A stretch of 64,000 nt of DNA from assembly GCF_022179185.1 (NCBI RefSeq), contig NZ_BPQJ01000031.1, positions 1-64,000 on the forward strand, written 5' to 3'. The position numbers and the translations under genes were made by a program. Each line of letters begins with the position of its first letter. The first letter of the stretch is position 1. Shown here piece by piece: positions 53,790 through 62,461 of the stretch. This DNA is from Methylobacterium frigidaeris (lineage in GTDB: Bacteria > Pseudomonadota > Alphaproteobacteria > Rhizobiales > Beijerinckiaceae). The notes beneath the pieces are model-generated. The model did not search any database, was not told the DNA's origin, and saw only the letters and a list, made by a program, of their open reading frames with translations.

Positions 53790-53821
53790 TGTCGGTTGTC
53801 TATACCATTAGACAACCGACA
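53790..53821. promoter_or_regulatory. Putative PhnF operator, 13-bp arms
   Basis: A perfect inverted repeat: TGTCGGTTGTCTA (53790-53802), spacer TACCAT, TAGACAACCGACA (53809-53821). The TGTCTA/TAGACA core fits HutC-type GntR operators (GT-N-TA / TA-N-AC). It lies midway between the divergent phnF and phnG starts. Confidence 0.8.
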
Positions 53822-53859
53822 CAGCCACGCGATAGCACGGAAGCCAGCAGGCAGCCCCG

Positions 53860-54333
53860 ATGCCCGACCATACCTCATCCCTGGGCGCAGCGCCCGATCT
53901 CGCCGCACGCCGCGCCGTGATGGCCCTGTGCGGCGAGGCCCGTGCGGAGGAACTGCGGGCCGCCCTCGCGGAGATCGGGGCCGCCGATGAGCCCGAGGAC
54001 CTGCGTGCGCCGGAGACCGGCCTGGTGATGACCCGCGGCCGCATCGGTGGCGACGGTCGGCCGTTCAATCTCGGCGAGGCGACGGTGACCCGGGCGGCGG
54101 TGCGCCTGCCCGGCGGCGAGACCGGCTTTGCCTACCATCTCGGCCGCGACCGGGCGAAGGCGCGGCTCGCCGCGACCCTCGACGCGTTCTGGCAGCGGCC
54201 GGAGCGGCGCGAGGCGGTCGAGGCGGCGCTCGCCCCCGTGGCGGCCCGGCGCGCGGAGGAACGCGCCGCGGAGGCGCGCCGGATCGCCGCGACGCGGGTG
54301 AACTTCTTCACCATGGCCCGGGGAGAGGATTGA
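53860..54333 (+). CDS. phnG: C-P lyase subunit PhnG
   Basis: A 157-residue subunit of the PhnGHIJ core, which converts MgATP and phosphonate to ribose 1-methylphosphonate triphosphate. The RPFNLGEATVTRAAVRL and GFAYHLGRDRAKARLAA segments are typical. Its stop overlaps the phnH start in TGATG. First gene of the operon. Confidence 0.93.
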   Translation: MPDHTSSLGAAPDLAARRAVMALCGEARAEELRAALAEIGAADEPEDLRAPETGLVMTRGRIGGDGRPFNLGEATVTRAAVRLPGGETGFAYHLGRDRAKARLAATLDAFWQRPERREAVEAALAPVAARRAEERAAEARRIAATRVNFFTMARGED

Positions 54334-54938
54334 TGGCGAGAGGATCGATGCTCGCCCGCGGCTTCGCCGATCCCGTCCACGATGCCCAGGGCGTCTTCCG
54401 CGCCGTGATGGATGCGCTCGCTCGCCCCGGCACGATTCGGCCCCTGGTGCCGGTTCTGGCCCCCCCGGCACCGCTCACCGCCGAACTCGCCGCGGTCGCG
54501 TTGGCGCTCGCCGATTCCGACGCGGCGCTGTGGCTCGATGCGGCCCTCGCCCGGAGCCAGGCGGTGACGGATTTTCTCCGCTTCCACACCGGCGCGCGCA
54601 TCACCGAGGATCCGGCGGAGGCCGCCTTCGCGCTGATCTCGGATGCGGCCGCCTGCCCGGATTTCGGCGCCTTCGCGCAAGGCACGCCGGCCTATCCGGA
54701 CCGTTCCGCAACCCTGGTGCTCGCGGTCTCCGACCTCTCGGACCGCGCGGGCTGGCGCCTCGACGGGCCCGGCATCCGGGGGAGCGCCCGCCTCGCGGCC
54801 TCGCCCCTGCCGTCGGACGTCCTCGACCGGCTCGCCCGCAACCACGCAGGCTTCCCGCAGGGGATCGACCTGATCTTCGCAGCAGCCGGCCGCCTCGCGG
54901 CGCTGCCGCGCTCCACCCGCGTCGCGACCGGAGACTAG
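54333..54938 (+). CDS. phnH: C-P lyase subunit PhnH
   Basis: A 201-residue subunit of the core complex. DPVHDAQGVFRAVMDALARP near the N terminus and GIDLIFAAAGRLAALPRST at the end are characteristic. ATG 54333 overlaps the phnG stop. It is two bases from phnI. Confidence 0.93.
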   Translation: MARGSMLARGFADPVHDAQGVFRAVMDALARPGTIRPLVPVLAPPAPLTAELAAVALALADSDAALWLDAALARSQAVTDFLRFHTGARITEDPAEAAFALISDAAACPDFGAFAQGTPAYPDRSATLVLAVSDLSDRAGWRLDGPGIRGSARLAASPLPSDVLDRLARNHAGFPQGIDLIFAAAGRLAALPRSTRVATGD

Positions 54939-54940
54939 CC

Positions 54941-56053
54941 ATGTACGTGGCCGTGAAGGGCGGCGAGGCCGCCATCGCCAACGCGCACCGGCTGCTCGCC
55001 AGGACCCGCCGGGGCGACGTGGATGTGCCCGAACTCGCGGTGGCGCAGATCCGCGAGCAGATGGCGCTGCTCGTCGACCGGGTGATGACCGAGGGCTCGC
55101 TGCACGATCCCGACCTCGCGGCGCTCGCCCTCAAGCAGTCCCGCGGCGACCTGATCGAGGCGGTGTTCCTGGTGCGGGCCTACCGCACCACCCTGCCCCG
55201 CTTCGGCGCCTCCGAGCCGGTCGAGACCGGCGCCATGACCCTCCACCGGCGCATCTCCGCCACCTACAAGGACCTGCCCGGCGGCCAGGTGCTCGGCCCC
55301 ACCTTCGACTACACCCACCGCCTGATCGACTTCGCCCTCGCCGCCGAGGGCGAGGCGCCGGTGGCCGCCGAATCCGAGCCGCTGCCCGACGCCGCCCACG
55401 CGCCGCGGGTCACGGATCTGCTGGGGAACGACGGCCTGATCGAGCCCTCCGCCCCAGACGACGGCACCCCGCCCGGCGATCTCACCCGCGAACCGCTCGA
55501 CTTCCCGGCCGACCGGGCCCTGCGGCTCCAGGCGCTCGCCCGGGGCGACGAGGGCTTCGTCCTGGCGCTCGGCTACTCGACGCAGCGCGGCTACGGCCGC
55601 ACCCACCCGTTCGTCGGCGAGATCCGGGTCGGGAGCGTGGCGGTCGAGTTCGTTCCGGAGGAGCTGGGCTTCCCCGTCCCCCTCGGCGAGGTGGCGCTCA
55701 CCGAATGCCAGATGGTCAACCAGTTCCACGGCAGCGCCGAGGTGCCGCCCCAGTTCACCCGCGGCTACGGCCTCGCCTTCGGCCAGAGCGAGCGCAAGGC
55801 GATGGCGATGGCCCTCGTCGACCGCGCCTTGCGGGCCGAGGAGCTGGGCGAGCCGGTCGGCGCCCCGGCGCAGGACCAGGAATTCGTGCTAGCCCATTGC
55901 GACGCGCTCCAGGCCACCGGCTTCGTCGAGCACCTGAAGCTGCCGCACTACGTCGACTTCCAGGCCGAACTGGAGCTGGTGCGGCGACTTCGCGCCGAGC
56001 ATGCGGCGCGACGCGCGGCCCCCGAGACCGAGATGAAGGAGGCCGCCGAATGA
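54941..56053 (+). CDS. phnI: C-P lyase subunit PhnI
   Basis: A 370-residue nucleosidase-like subunit that, with PhnG/H/L, displaces adenine from ATP with phosphonate. YVAVKGGEAAIANAHRLL, MTEGSLHDPDLAALALKQSR and EVALTECQMVNQFHGSAEVP are family segments. Slightly longer than the E. coli protein (about 354). Overlaps phnJ in ATGA. Confidence 0.95.
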   Translation: MYVAVKGGEAAIANAHRLLARTRRGDVDVPELAVAQIREQMALLVDRVMTEGSLHDPDLAALALKQSRGDLIEAVFLVRAYRTTLPRFGASEPVETGAMTLHRRISATYKDLPGGQVLGPTFDYTHRLIDFALAAEGEAPVAAESEPLPDAAHAPRVTDLLGNDGLIEPSAPDDGTPPGDLTREPLDFPADRALRLQALARGDEGFVLALGYSTQRGYGRTHPFVGEIRVGSVAVEFVPEELGFPVPLGEVALTECQMVNQFHGSAEVPPQFTRGYGLAFGQSERKAMAMALVDRALRAEELGEPVGAPAQDQEFVLAHCDALQATGFVEHLKLPHYVDFQAELELVRRLRAEHAARRAAPETEMKEAAE

Positions 56054-56925
56054 GCGCCGCCAGCCCTGAGACCGGCTACAACTTCGCCTATCTCGACGAG
56101 GGCACCAAGCGGATGATCCGCCGGGCCATCCTCAAGGCGATCGCGATCCCCGGCTACCAGGTGCCCTTCGCCTCGCGCGAGATGCCGATGCCCTATGGCT
56201 GGGGCACCGGCGGCGTCCAGGTCACCGCCGCGATCCTCGGGCGGGCCGACGTGCTCAAGGTCATCGATCAGGGCTCGGACGACACCACCAACGCAGTCTC
56301 GATCCGCGCCTTCTTCGCCCGCACGGCGGATGTGGCCGTCACCACCCGCACCCGCGAGGCCACGGTGATCCAGACCCGCCACCGGATCCCGGAGGCGCCG
56401 CTGCACGAGGGCCAGGTGCTGGTCTACCAGGTGCCGATCCCCGAGCCCCTGCGCTTCCTCGAGCCGCGGGAGACCGAGACGCGCCAGCTCCACGCGCTCG
56501 CCGAATACGGGCTGATGCACGTCAAGCTCTACGAGGACATCGCCCGCCACGGCCACATCGCCACCACCTACGCCTATCCGGTCGAGGTCGCGGGCCGCTA
56601 CGTGATGGACCCCTCGCCGACGCCGAAATTCGACAACCCGAAGATGGACGACTCCCCGGCGCTCCAGCTCTTCGGCGCCGGCCGCGAGAAGCGGATCTAC
56701 GCGGTGCCGCCCTACACGCGCGTCAGGAGCCTCGACTTCGAGGACCATCCGTTCCGGGTCCAACGCTTCGACCGGCCTTGTGCCCTCTGCGGCGCCGAGG
56801 GCGTCTATCTCGACGAGGTGCTGCTCGACGATGCCGGCGAGCGGATGTTCGTCTGCTCCGACACCGACCATTGCGAGGAGCGGCGGGCGGAAGGCCATGT
56901 CGGCGAGGAGGCGGCGCATGCCTGA
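56050..56925 (+). CDS. phnJ: C-P lyase radical-SAM subunit PhnJ
   Basis: A 291-residue subunit that breaks the C-P bond of ribose phosphonate 5-phosphate by radical SAM chemistry. The cysteines fit CX2CX21CX5C exactly: Cys244, 247, 269 and 275. MPMPYGWGTGGVQVTAAIL and HGHIATTYAYPVEVAGRYVM are conserved. Overlaps phnI by four bases and the acetyltransferase gene by eight. Confidence 0.97.
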   Translation: MSAASPETGYNFAYLDEGTKRMIRRAILKAIAIPGYQVPFASREMPMPYGWGTGGVQVTAAILGRADVLKVIDQGSDDTTNAVSIRAFFARTADVAVTTRTREATVIQTRHRIPEAPLHEGQVLVYQVPIPEPLRFLEPRETETRQLHALAEYGLMHVKLYEDIARHGHIATTYAYPVEVAGRYVMDPSPTPKFDNPKMDDSPALQLFGAGREKRIYAVPPYTRVRSLDFEDHPFRVQRFDRPCALCGAEGVYLDEVLLDDAGERMFVCSDTDHCEERRAEGHVGEEAAHA

Positions 56926-57388
56926 TTTGACCGTCCGCCGGGCCGGCAAGCACGATCTGCCGGCGGTCCTCGCCCTCTACGCCGAGCTGAATAGCGGCCG
57001 GGTCGCGACGCCGGACCAGGCCGAGGCTCTGCTCCGGCGCCTCGACACCTACCCCGATTACGGGCTCTACGTGGCCGAGGTCGAGGGCCGGCCCGTCGGC
57101 ACCTTCTGCCTCGTGATCCTCGACAACATCGCCCATTGGGGCACCCCCTCGGCCCTTGTCGAGAGCGTGGTGGTGGCCTCCGCCGAGCGCGGCACCGGCC
57201 TCGGCCGGCGGATGATGCAGGAGGCCGCCCGACTCGCGGGCGAGAAGGGCTGCTACAAGCTCGCCCTGTCTTCGAACGTCGACGCCAAGCCGGCCCATCG
57301 CTTCTACGAGAGCCTCGGCTTCGAGCGGTACGGCTACAGCTTCCGCCTGGATCCCCCTTTCAGCAGCGAGATGGGAGAGACCGCATGA
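56918..57388 (+). CDS. GNAT acetyltransferase, PhnO-like
   Basis: A 156-residue GNAT enzyme. The CoA-binding motif RGTGLGRRMM lies about 86-95, preceded by VESVVVASAE; the segment LALSSNVDAKPAHRFYESLG resembles the E. coli PhnO end LSTNVKRHDAHRFY. PhnO acetylates aminoalkylphosphonates before C-P lyase action. It sits between phnJ and phnK, overlapping both neighbours, so it is in the operon. Function as PhnO is inferred from similarity and position. Confidence 0.82.
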   Translation: MPDLTVRRAGKHDLPAVLALYAELNSGRVATPDQAEALLRRLDTYPDYGLYVAEVEGRPVGTFCLVILDNIAHWGTPSALVESVVVASAERGTGLGRRMMQEAARLAGEKGCYKLALSSNVDAKPAHRFYESLGFERYGYSFRLDPPFSSEMGETA

Positions 57389-58158
57389 GCGACGCCCTGC
57401 TCCAGGCCCGCGGCCTGACCAAGCGTTACGGCGCCCGCCTCGGATGCGCCGACGTCTCCTTCGACCTCGATCCCGGCGAGGTGCTGGCGATCGTCGGCGA
57501 ATCCGGCTCCGGCAAGTCGACGCTCCTGTCGCTCATCGCCACCGAGCTCGCCCCCGATTCCGGCAGCGTCGCTTATCGGATGCGCGACGGGGAACTGCGC
57601 GACCTCGCCGCCCTGAGCGAGGCCGAGCGCCGGGCGCTGATGCGCACCGACTGGGGCTTCGTGCGCCAGGACGCCCGACAGGGCCTGCGCATGGCGGTCT
57701 CAGCCGGCGGCAATGTCGGCGAGCGTCTGATGGGCGCGGGCGCGCGCCACTACGGCGAGATCCGCGGCACGGCCCTCGACTGGCTGGCCAAGGTCGAGAT
57801 CGCCGCCGACCGGGTCGACGATCCGCCGACGCGGTTCTCAGGCGGCATGCGCCAGCGGCTCCAGATCGCCCGCAACCTCGTCACCGGCCCGCGCCTCGTC
57901 CTGATGGACGAGCCGACCTCGGGACTCGACGTGTCGGTCCAGGCCCGCCTCCTCGACCTGATCCGCGGCCTCGTCGCGGAGCTGGGCCTCGCCGTCATCA
58001 TCGTCACCCACGACCTCGCGGTGGCCCGCCTCCTGTCGCACCGGGTGATGGTGATGCGCGCCGGGCGGGTGATCGAGACCGGCCTCACCGACCAGGTGCT
58101 CGACGATCCCCACGAGCCCTACACCCAGCTCCTCGTCTCCTCGGTGCTCGCCGCATGA
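57385..58158 (+). CDS. phnK: C-P lyase ATP-binding protein PhnK
   Basis: A 257-residue ABC-type ATPase that associates with the C-P lyase core. Walker A GESGSGKST, signature FSGGMRQRLQIARNL and Walker B LVLMDEPTSGLD are intact. The FVRQDARQGLRMAVSAGGNV segment is specific to PhnK. Overlaps its neighbours by four bases on each side. Confidence 0.95.
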   Translation: MSDALLQARGLTKRYGARLGCADVSFDLDPGEVLAIVGESGSGKSTLLSLIATELAPDSGSVAYRMRDGELRDLAALSEAERRALMRTDWGFVRQDARQGLRMAVSAGGNVGERLMGAGARHYGEIRGTALDWLAKVEIAADRVDDPPTRFSGGMRQRLQIARNLVTGPRLVLMDEPTSGLDVSVQARLLDLIRGLVAELGLAVIIVTHDLAVARLLSHRVMVMRAGRVIETGLTDQVLDDPHEPYTQLLVSSVLAA

Positions 58159-58874
58159 ATCCCGTCCAAGATTCCCCGGCTCTCGAATTCCGCGACGTCG
58201 CCAAGACCTTCACCCTGCACCTGCGCGGCGGCGTGCACTTGCCGGTGATGACGGGCGCCGACCTCGCCATCCATCCCGGCGAGTGCGTGGTGCTCGGCGG
58301 GCCTTCCGGGGCGGGCAAGTCCTCGCTCCTCAAGATGGCCTACGGCAATTACCGCTGCAACCACGGGCAGATCCTGGTGCGCGACGGAGAGACGGTGGTC
58401 GACGTCGCCTCGGCCTCGCCCCGCGAGATCCTGTCCTTGCGCCGCCGCACCATCTCGTACGTGTCGCAGTTCCTGCGGGTGATCCCGCGGGTCGGCGCCC
58501 GCGAGGTCGTGGCCGCGGCGGGCCGCGAGGGCGGCATGGCGGCCGACATCGCGCTCGCCCGCGCCGAGGAACTCCTGTCCCGGCTCAATCTCCCCGAGCG
58601 CCTGTGGGACCTGCCGCCCGCGACCTTCTCCGGCGGCGAGCAGCAGCGGGTCAACATCGCCCGCGGGCTGATCGCCGCGCGGCCGATCCTGCTCCTCGAC
58701 GAGCCCACCGCCTCCCTCGATGCGCAGAACCGTGCCGTGGTGGTGGAATTGATCCGCGCCCGCCAAGCGGCCGGCACGGCGCTGCTAGGCATCTTCCACG
58801 ACACCGACGTGCGCGAGGCGGTGGCGACCCGGGTGGTCGACGTCACGGCTTTCGCGCAGAAGCGCGCGGCCTGA
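58155..58874 (+). CDS. phnL: C-P lyase ATP-binding protein PhnL
   Basis: A 239-residue ABC-type ATPase. Walker A GGPSGAGKSS, signature FSGGEQQRVNIARGL, Walker B ILLLDEPTASLD; SYVSQFLRVIPRVGAREVV is a PhnL segment. Followed by a double-hairpin repeat before phnM. Confidence 0.95.
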   Translation: MNPVQDSPALEFRDVAKTFTLHLRGGVHLPVMTGADLAIHPGECVVLGGPSGAGKSSLLKMAYGNYRCNHGQILVRDGETVVDVASASPREILSLRRRTISYVSQFLRVIPRVGAREVVAAAGREGGMAADIALARAEELLSRLNLPERLWDLPPATFSGGEQQRVNIARGLIAARPILLLDEPTASLDAQNRAVVVELIRARQAAGTALLGIFHDTDVREAVATRVVDVTAFAQKRAA

Positions 58875-58876
58875 CG

Positions 58877-58964
58877 AAGCAGAGCTGCATGGCGCAACTC
58901 TGCTCAGGCTCTTGTTTTTGCATCATTTTCGCCGCCGAACCGGTGACCAATTCGGCGAATGATG
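58877..58964 (+). repeat. Double-hairpin intergenic repeat, family 2, copy b
   Basis: Hairpin 1: GCAGAG (58879-58884) with CTCTGC (58898-58903). Hairpin 2: CGCCGAA (58933-58939) with TTCGGCG (58951-58957). It fills the 105-base gap between phnL and phnM and matches the copies at 45759-45873 and 62361-62454 in sequence and layout. Confidence 0.82.
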
Positions 58965-58979
58965 CTTAGGGGGACCTTC

Positions 58980-60116
58980 ATGCAAGACCGGATCCTCGAG
59001 AACGCCACCCTGGTGCTGCCCGACCGGGTGCAGCGCGGCTGGCTCGCCATGGTCGATGGTCGCATCGCCGAGATCGGCGAGGGCCGGGCGCCGGAGCGCG
59101 GCCTCGACCTCGACGGCGACCACCTGATCCCGGGTCTCGTCGAGCTGCACACCGACCACCTCGAGAGCCACTACGCGCCCCGCCCCAGGGTGCGCTGGCA
59201 CCCGCTCGGCGCCGTGCTCGCGTACGACGCGCAGATCGCGGCCTCCGGCATCACCACGGTGTTCGACTCGCTGCGCGCCGGCAGCGATCCGGACGGCAGC
59301 GGGCTCGGCCCCGAGCTGATGCAGCTCGCCGGGGCGATCGAGACCGCTAAGGGCGCCGACCTGTTCCGCGCCGAGCACCGGACGCATCTGCGCTGCGAGA
59401 TTCCCTCCGCCGACCTGATGGACACGGTGCGGGATTTCACCGCCCGCTACCCCGTCGGGCTGATCTCGCTGATGGACCACACCCCCGGCCAGCGCCAGTT
59501 CCGCGACATCGAGAAGTACTACACCTACGCCACCCGCGGTGGCCGCTCGATCGTCGAGATCCAGGCCAACACCGCGATGAAGATCCGCGACGGCGAGGCC
59601 TTCAACGCGATCAACCGCCCGGCCCTCGTCGACCTCGCCCGCCAGCACGGCATCGCGCTCGCCAGCCACGACGACACTACCCTCGCCGATGTCGACCTGG
59701 CGAGGAGCGAGGGCGTGCGCCTCGCCGAGTTCCCGACCACGCTCGAGGCCGCGCAGGCCGCCCGGGAGGCCGGCATCACCGTGATGATGGGGGCGCCGAA
59801 CCTGATCCGTGGCGGCTCGCATTCCGGCAACGTCGCCGCCGAGGCCCTGGCCCGGGAAGGCCTGCTCGACGTGCTCTCCTCAGATTACGTGCCCGCGAGC
59901 CTGATGATGGCGGCCTTCGGCCTGCCCGAGCGGGTCGACCGCATCACCCTGCCGGAGGCGATCGCGACGGTGACCGCCAACCCCGCCCGGGCCACCGGCC
60001 TCGACGATCGCGGCGCGCTTGAGACCGATTTCCGGGCCGACCTCGTGCGGGTGCGCCTCGCCGAGGGCGTGCCGGTGGTGCGCCAAGTCTGGCGCCAGGG
60101 AAGGCGAGTGGCCTGA
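58980..60116 (+). CDS. phnM: Alpha-D-ribose 1-methylphosphonate 5-triphosphate diphosphatase
   Basis: A 378-residue amidohydrolase-fold enzyme removing pyrophosphate from the ribose phosphonate triphosphate to feed PhnJ. The metal motif is GLVELHTDHLESHY, and DHTPGQRQFRDIEKYY and GGSHSGNVAAEALAREGLLD are typical. Start MQDRILENA with GGGGGA upstream; the upstream frame is not family-like. Overlaps phnN in TGATG. Confidence 0.95.
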   Translation: MQDRILENATLVLPDRVQRGWLAMVDGRIAEIGEGRAPERGLDLDGDHLIPGLVELHTDHLESHYAPRPRVRWHPLGAVLAYDAQIAASGITTVFDSLRAGSDPDGSGLGPELMQLAGAIETAKGADLFRAEHRTHLRCEIPSADLMDTVRDFTARYPVGLISLMDHTPGQRQFRDIEKYYTYATRGGRSIVEIQANTAMKIRDGEAFNAINRPALVDLARQHGIALASHDDTTLADVDLARSEGVRLAEFPTTLEAAQAAREAGITVMMGAPNLIRGGSHSGNVAAEALAREGLLDVLSSDYVPASLMMAAFGLPERVDRITLPEAIATVTANPARATGLDDRGALETDFRADLVRVRLAEGVPVVRQVWRQGRRVA

Positions 60117-60649
60117 TGGGCGCCGGCGGCTTCGTCCTCGTCGTCGGTCCGAGCGGGGCCGGCAAGGACACCCTTCTGCGCCTCGCCCGCGAGGCCCTGG
60201 CGGGCGACCCGCGCTACGTCTTCCCGCGCCGCCTCGTGACCCGGCCGCCATCGGTTCACGAGGACAACGAGCCGATCAGCGAGGAGGATTTTTGCGCCGG
60301 CGAGGCGGCCGGCCGCTTCGCCCTGTCCTGGCGCGCCCACAACCTCGGCTACGCGCTGCCGGCGTCGTGTGCGGCGCTCGCCCGCGACGGGCACGTGGTG
60401 GTCTGCAACGTCTCGCGCCGGGTCGTGGGCGAGGCGCGCCGACGCCTGCCCGCCGTCACCGTGGTCGAGGTCACGGCGCCGCCCGAGGTGCTGGCCGCCC
60501 GCCTCGCCGCCCGCGGCCGGCGCGAGGACGGCGACCTCGGGGCGCGGCTCGCCCGCTCGGCCTCGGTCACCGCCGACCTCGTGGTGATGAATGACGGCAC
60601 GCCGGAGGCCGGAATGTCCAGGCTCCTCGCGCATCTGCGGGCCCGCTGA
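60116..60649 (+). CDS. phnN: Ribose 1,5-bisphosphokinase
   Basis: A 177-residue P-loop kinase phosphorylating ribose 1,5-bisphosphate to PRPP at the end of the phosphonate pathway. P-loop GPSGAGKDTLLRLA (about 12-25) and RRLVTRPPS are visible, as in guanylate-kinase-like folds. Last gene of the phn operon. Confidence 0.94.
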   Translation: MGAGGFVLVVGPSGAGKDTLLRLAREALAGDPRYVFPRRLVTRPPSVHEDNEPISEEDFCAGEAAGRFALSWRAHNLGYALPASCAALARDGHVVVCNVSRRVVGEARRRLPAVTVVEVTAPPEVLAARLAARGRREDGDLGARLARSASVTADLVVMNDGTPEAGMSRLLAHLRAR

Positions 60650-60805
60650 GGCGCGCCCCGCCTCGGCGCCATCGGCGTACCGTGCACCTTACCGATGGAT
60701 AGCAGCCCATTCGAGCGGCCTTTGCGAAACTTTTCGGCCTCGTCCATGATTTCCGCTGCGCCCCCCACCCTGTGGTGGGTCGAACGGGAGATCAGGACCG
60801 CCGTG

Positions 60806-62344
60806 ATGAGCGAACCGCGCGAGACCGAGCTGAAGCTGGATGTCGAGGCCTCCGACCTCGCACGCCTGCGGGAGCACCCGCTGCTCGCCGGGGACTGGAC
60901 CGAGACCGAGCTGACCTCGACCTACTTCGACACGCCGGACGGCCGCCTGCGCGAGGCTGGCTACACCCTGAGGGTGCGCCAGGACGGCGACCGCCACATT
61001 CAGACCGTGAAGGCCCGGGGCGGCGGCGGGGTCGGCCTGTTCGACCGGCCGGAATGGGAGAGCGACGTCGCCGGACCGAACCCTGAGCCCGCCGCCTTCG
61101 CCGGCACGCCCGTCGCCAAGCTCCTCGACGGCGCGACGGATCTCAGCCCCCTCTACACCTCCACGGTGACCCGCAGCGTGCGCTGCCTCGCCGATACCGG
61201 ACCGGCCGGCAGCCGCATCGAGGTCGCCCTCGATCGCGGCCGGGTCTGGGGGCCGGACGACCGCGTCTCCCCGATCAGCGAGATCGAGTTCGAGCTGACC
61301 GGCGGCGCGCCCTCGGCCCTGTTCGACCTCGCCCGCTCCCTCGGCGCCGACGTGCCGCTGCGCCTCGGCGTGCTGAGCAAGTTCGAGCGCGGCGACGCCC
61401 TGATCAAGGGCCGCCTCGGCCGCGCCGTGAAGGCCGAGCCGGTGCCGCTCGATCCGGGCATGAATGCCGCCCAGGCGTTCCAGGCCGTGGCCCTTGCCTG
61501 CCTGCGCCAGATGCGCCTCAACGAGACCGTGCTGCTCGCGCACCGCGACGTCGAGGGCCTGCACCAGCTGCGGGTTTCCTTACGCCGCCTGCGATCGGCC
61601 TTCTCGCTGTTCGGCAGCGTGATCGAGGACCGGCGGATGGCGACGATCAAGGCGGAGCTGAAGCGCCTGAGCGAACCCTTCGGCCATGCGCGCAACCTCG
61701 ACGTCTATCTCGGCAAGACCCTGCCGCGGGAGCGCGAGCGGCGCCCGGACGAGAACGGCCTCCTGATCCTGGAGCGCCACCTCGAGACCGAGCGCGCGGT
61801 GGCGCACGACGCGGTGCGGGCGGTGCTGGAGAGCCGCGAGTGGCGCGATTTCCTCCTCGACCTCGTCGCCTGGATCGAGGCCGGCCCCTGGCTCGGCCCG
61901 GACAACCCGAACGCGGCCCGCCGCGACGGCCCGGCCCGCGCCTTCGCCACCGAGGAGCTGGAGCGGCGCCGCCGCCAGGTGAAGAAGCGCGGGCGCCACC
62001 TCGCGGCGCTCGACCCGGAGGCGCGCCACCGGGTGCGGATCGCCGCCAAGAAGCTGCGCTACGGGGCGGAGTTCTTCGCTGCCCTCTACGACGGCAAGAA
62101 AGCGGTGAAGCGCCATGCGGCCTTCGTGGAGGCTCTGGCCGACCTGCAGGACCACCTCGGCGACCTCAACGACATCGCCACCGCCCACACCCTGGCGGCC
62201 GAACTCGCCAGGGGCGCGCCGGAGGGCGCGGTGTTCGCCGCCGGCATGGCCACCGCCGACACCGAGGCGCGTAACCAGCACCTGCTCGCCAAGGCCGCCG
62301 AGGCGCACGAGGCGCTGATCGACGTGCGCCCGTTCTGGCGCTGA
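60806..62344 (+). CDS. CYTH-CHAD domain protein (putative inorganic triphosphatase)
   Basis: A 512-residue protein. The N-terminal CYTH domain (about 1-205) has the diagnostic E6-T-E8-L-K10 motif and the usual acidic and basic tunnel residues, so it should cut triphosphates, as E. coli YgiF does. The C-terminal CHAD domain (about 215-510) is a helical, His/Arg-rich polyphosphate-binding module (VEGLHQLRVSLRRLRSAFSL, HRVRIAAKKLRYGAEF). Located 156 bases after phnN on the same strand. Substrate inferred. Confidence 0.88.
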   Translation: MSEPRETELKLDVEASDLARLREHPLLAGDWTETELTSTYFDTPDGRLREAGYTLRVRQDGDRHIQTVKARGGGGVGLFDRPEWESDVAGPNPEPAAFAGTPVAKLLDGATDLSPLYTSTVTRSVRCLADTGPAGSRIEVALDRGRVWGPDDRVSPISEIEFELTGGAPSALFDLARSLGADVPLRLGVLSKFERGDALIKGRLGRAVKAEPVPLDPGMNAAQAFQAVALACLRQMRLNETVLLAHRDVEGLHQLRVSLRRLRSAFSLFGSVIEDRRMATIKAELKRLSEPFGHARNLDVYLGKTLPRERERRPDENGLLILERHLETERAVAHDAVRAVLESREWRDFLLDLVAWIEAGPWLGPDNPNAARRDGPARAFATEELERRRRQVKKRGRHLAALDPEARHRVRIAAKKLRYGAEFFAALYDGKKAVKRHAAFVEALADLQDHLGDLNDIATAHTLAAELARGAPEGAVFAAGMATADTEARNQHLLAKAAEAHEALIDVRPFWR

Positions 62345-62360
62345 CAGCCGGCTCCCGCGC

Positions 62361-62454
62361 CTGGGCGGAGTGGCCTGGCGCAACTCTGCCCAGGGTCTTG
62401 TCCTGCATCGTTTCCATCGCCGAACCGGTGACCGCTTCGGCGAATGCTGCCGAG
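62361..62454 (+). repeat. Double-hairpin intergenic repeat, family 2, copy c
   Basis: Same layout as copy b: first stem CTGGGCGGAG/CTCTGCCCAG around GCGCAA, then CATCG, then GCCGAACCGGTGACC and TTCGGCGAA. It fills the gap between the converging CYTH-CHAD gene and rlmB. Confidence 0.82.
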
Positions 62455-62461
62455 GGCTTCC

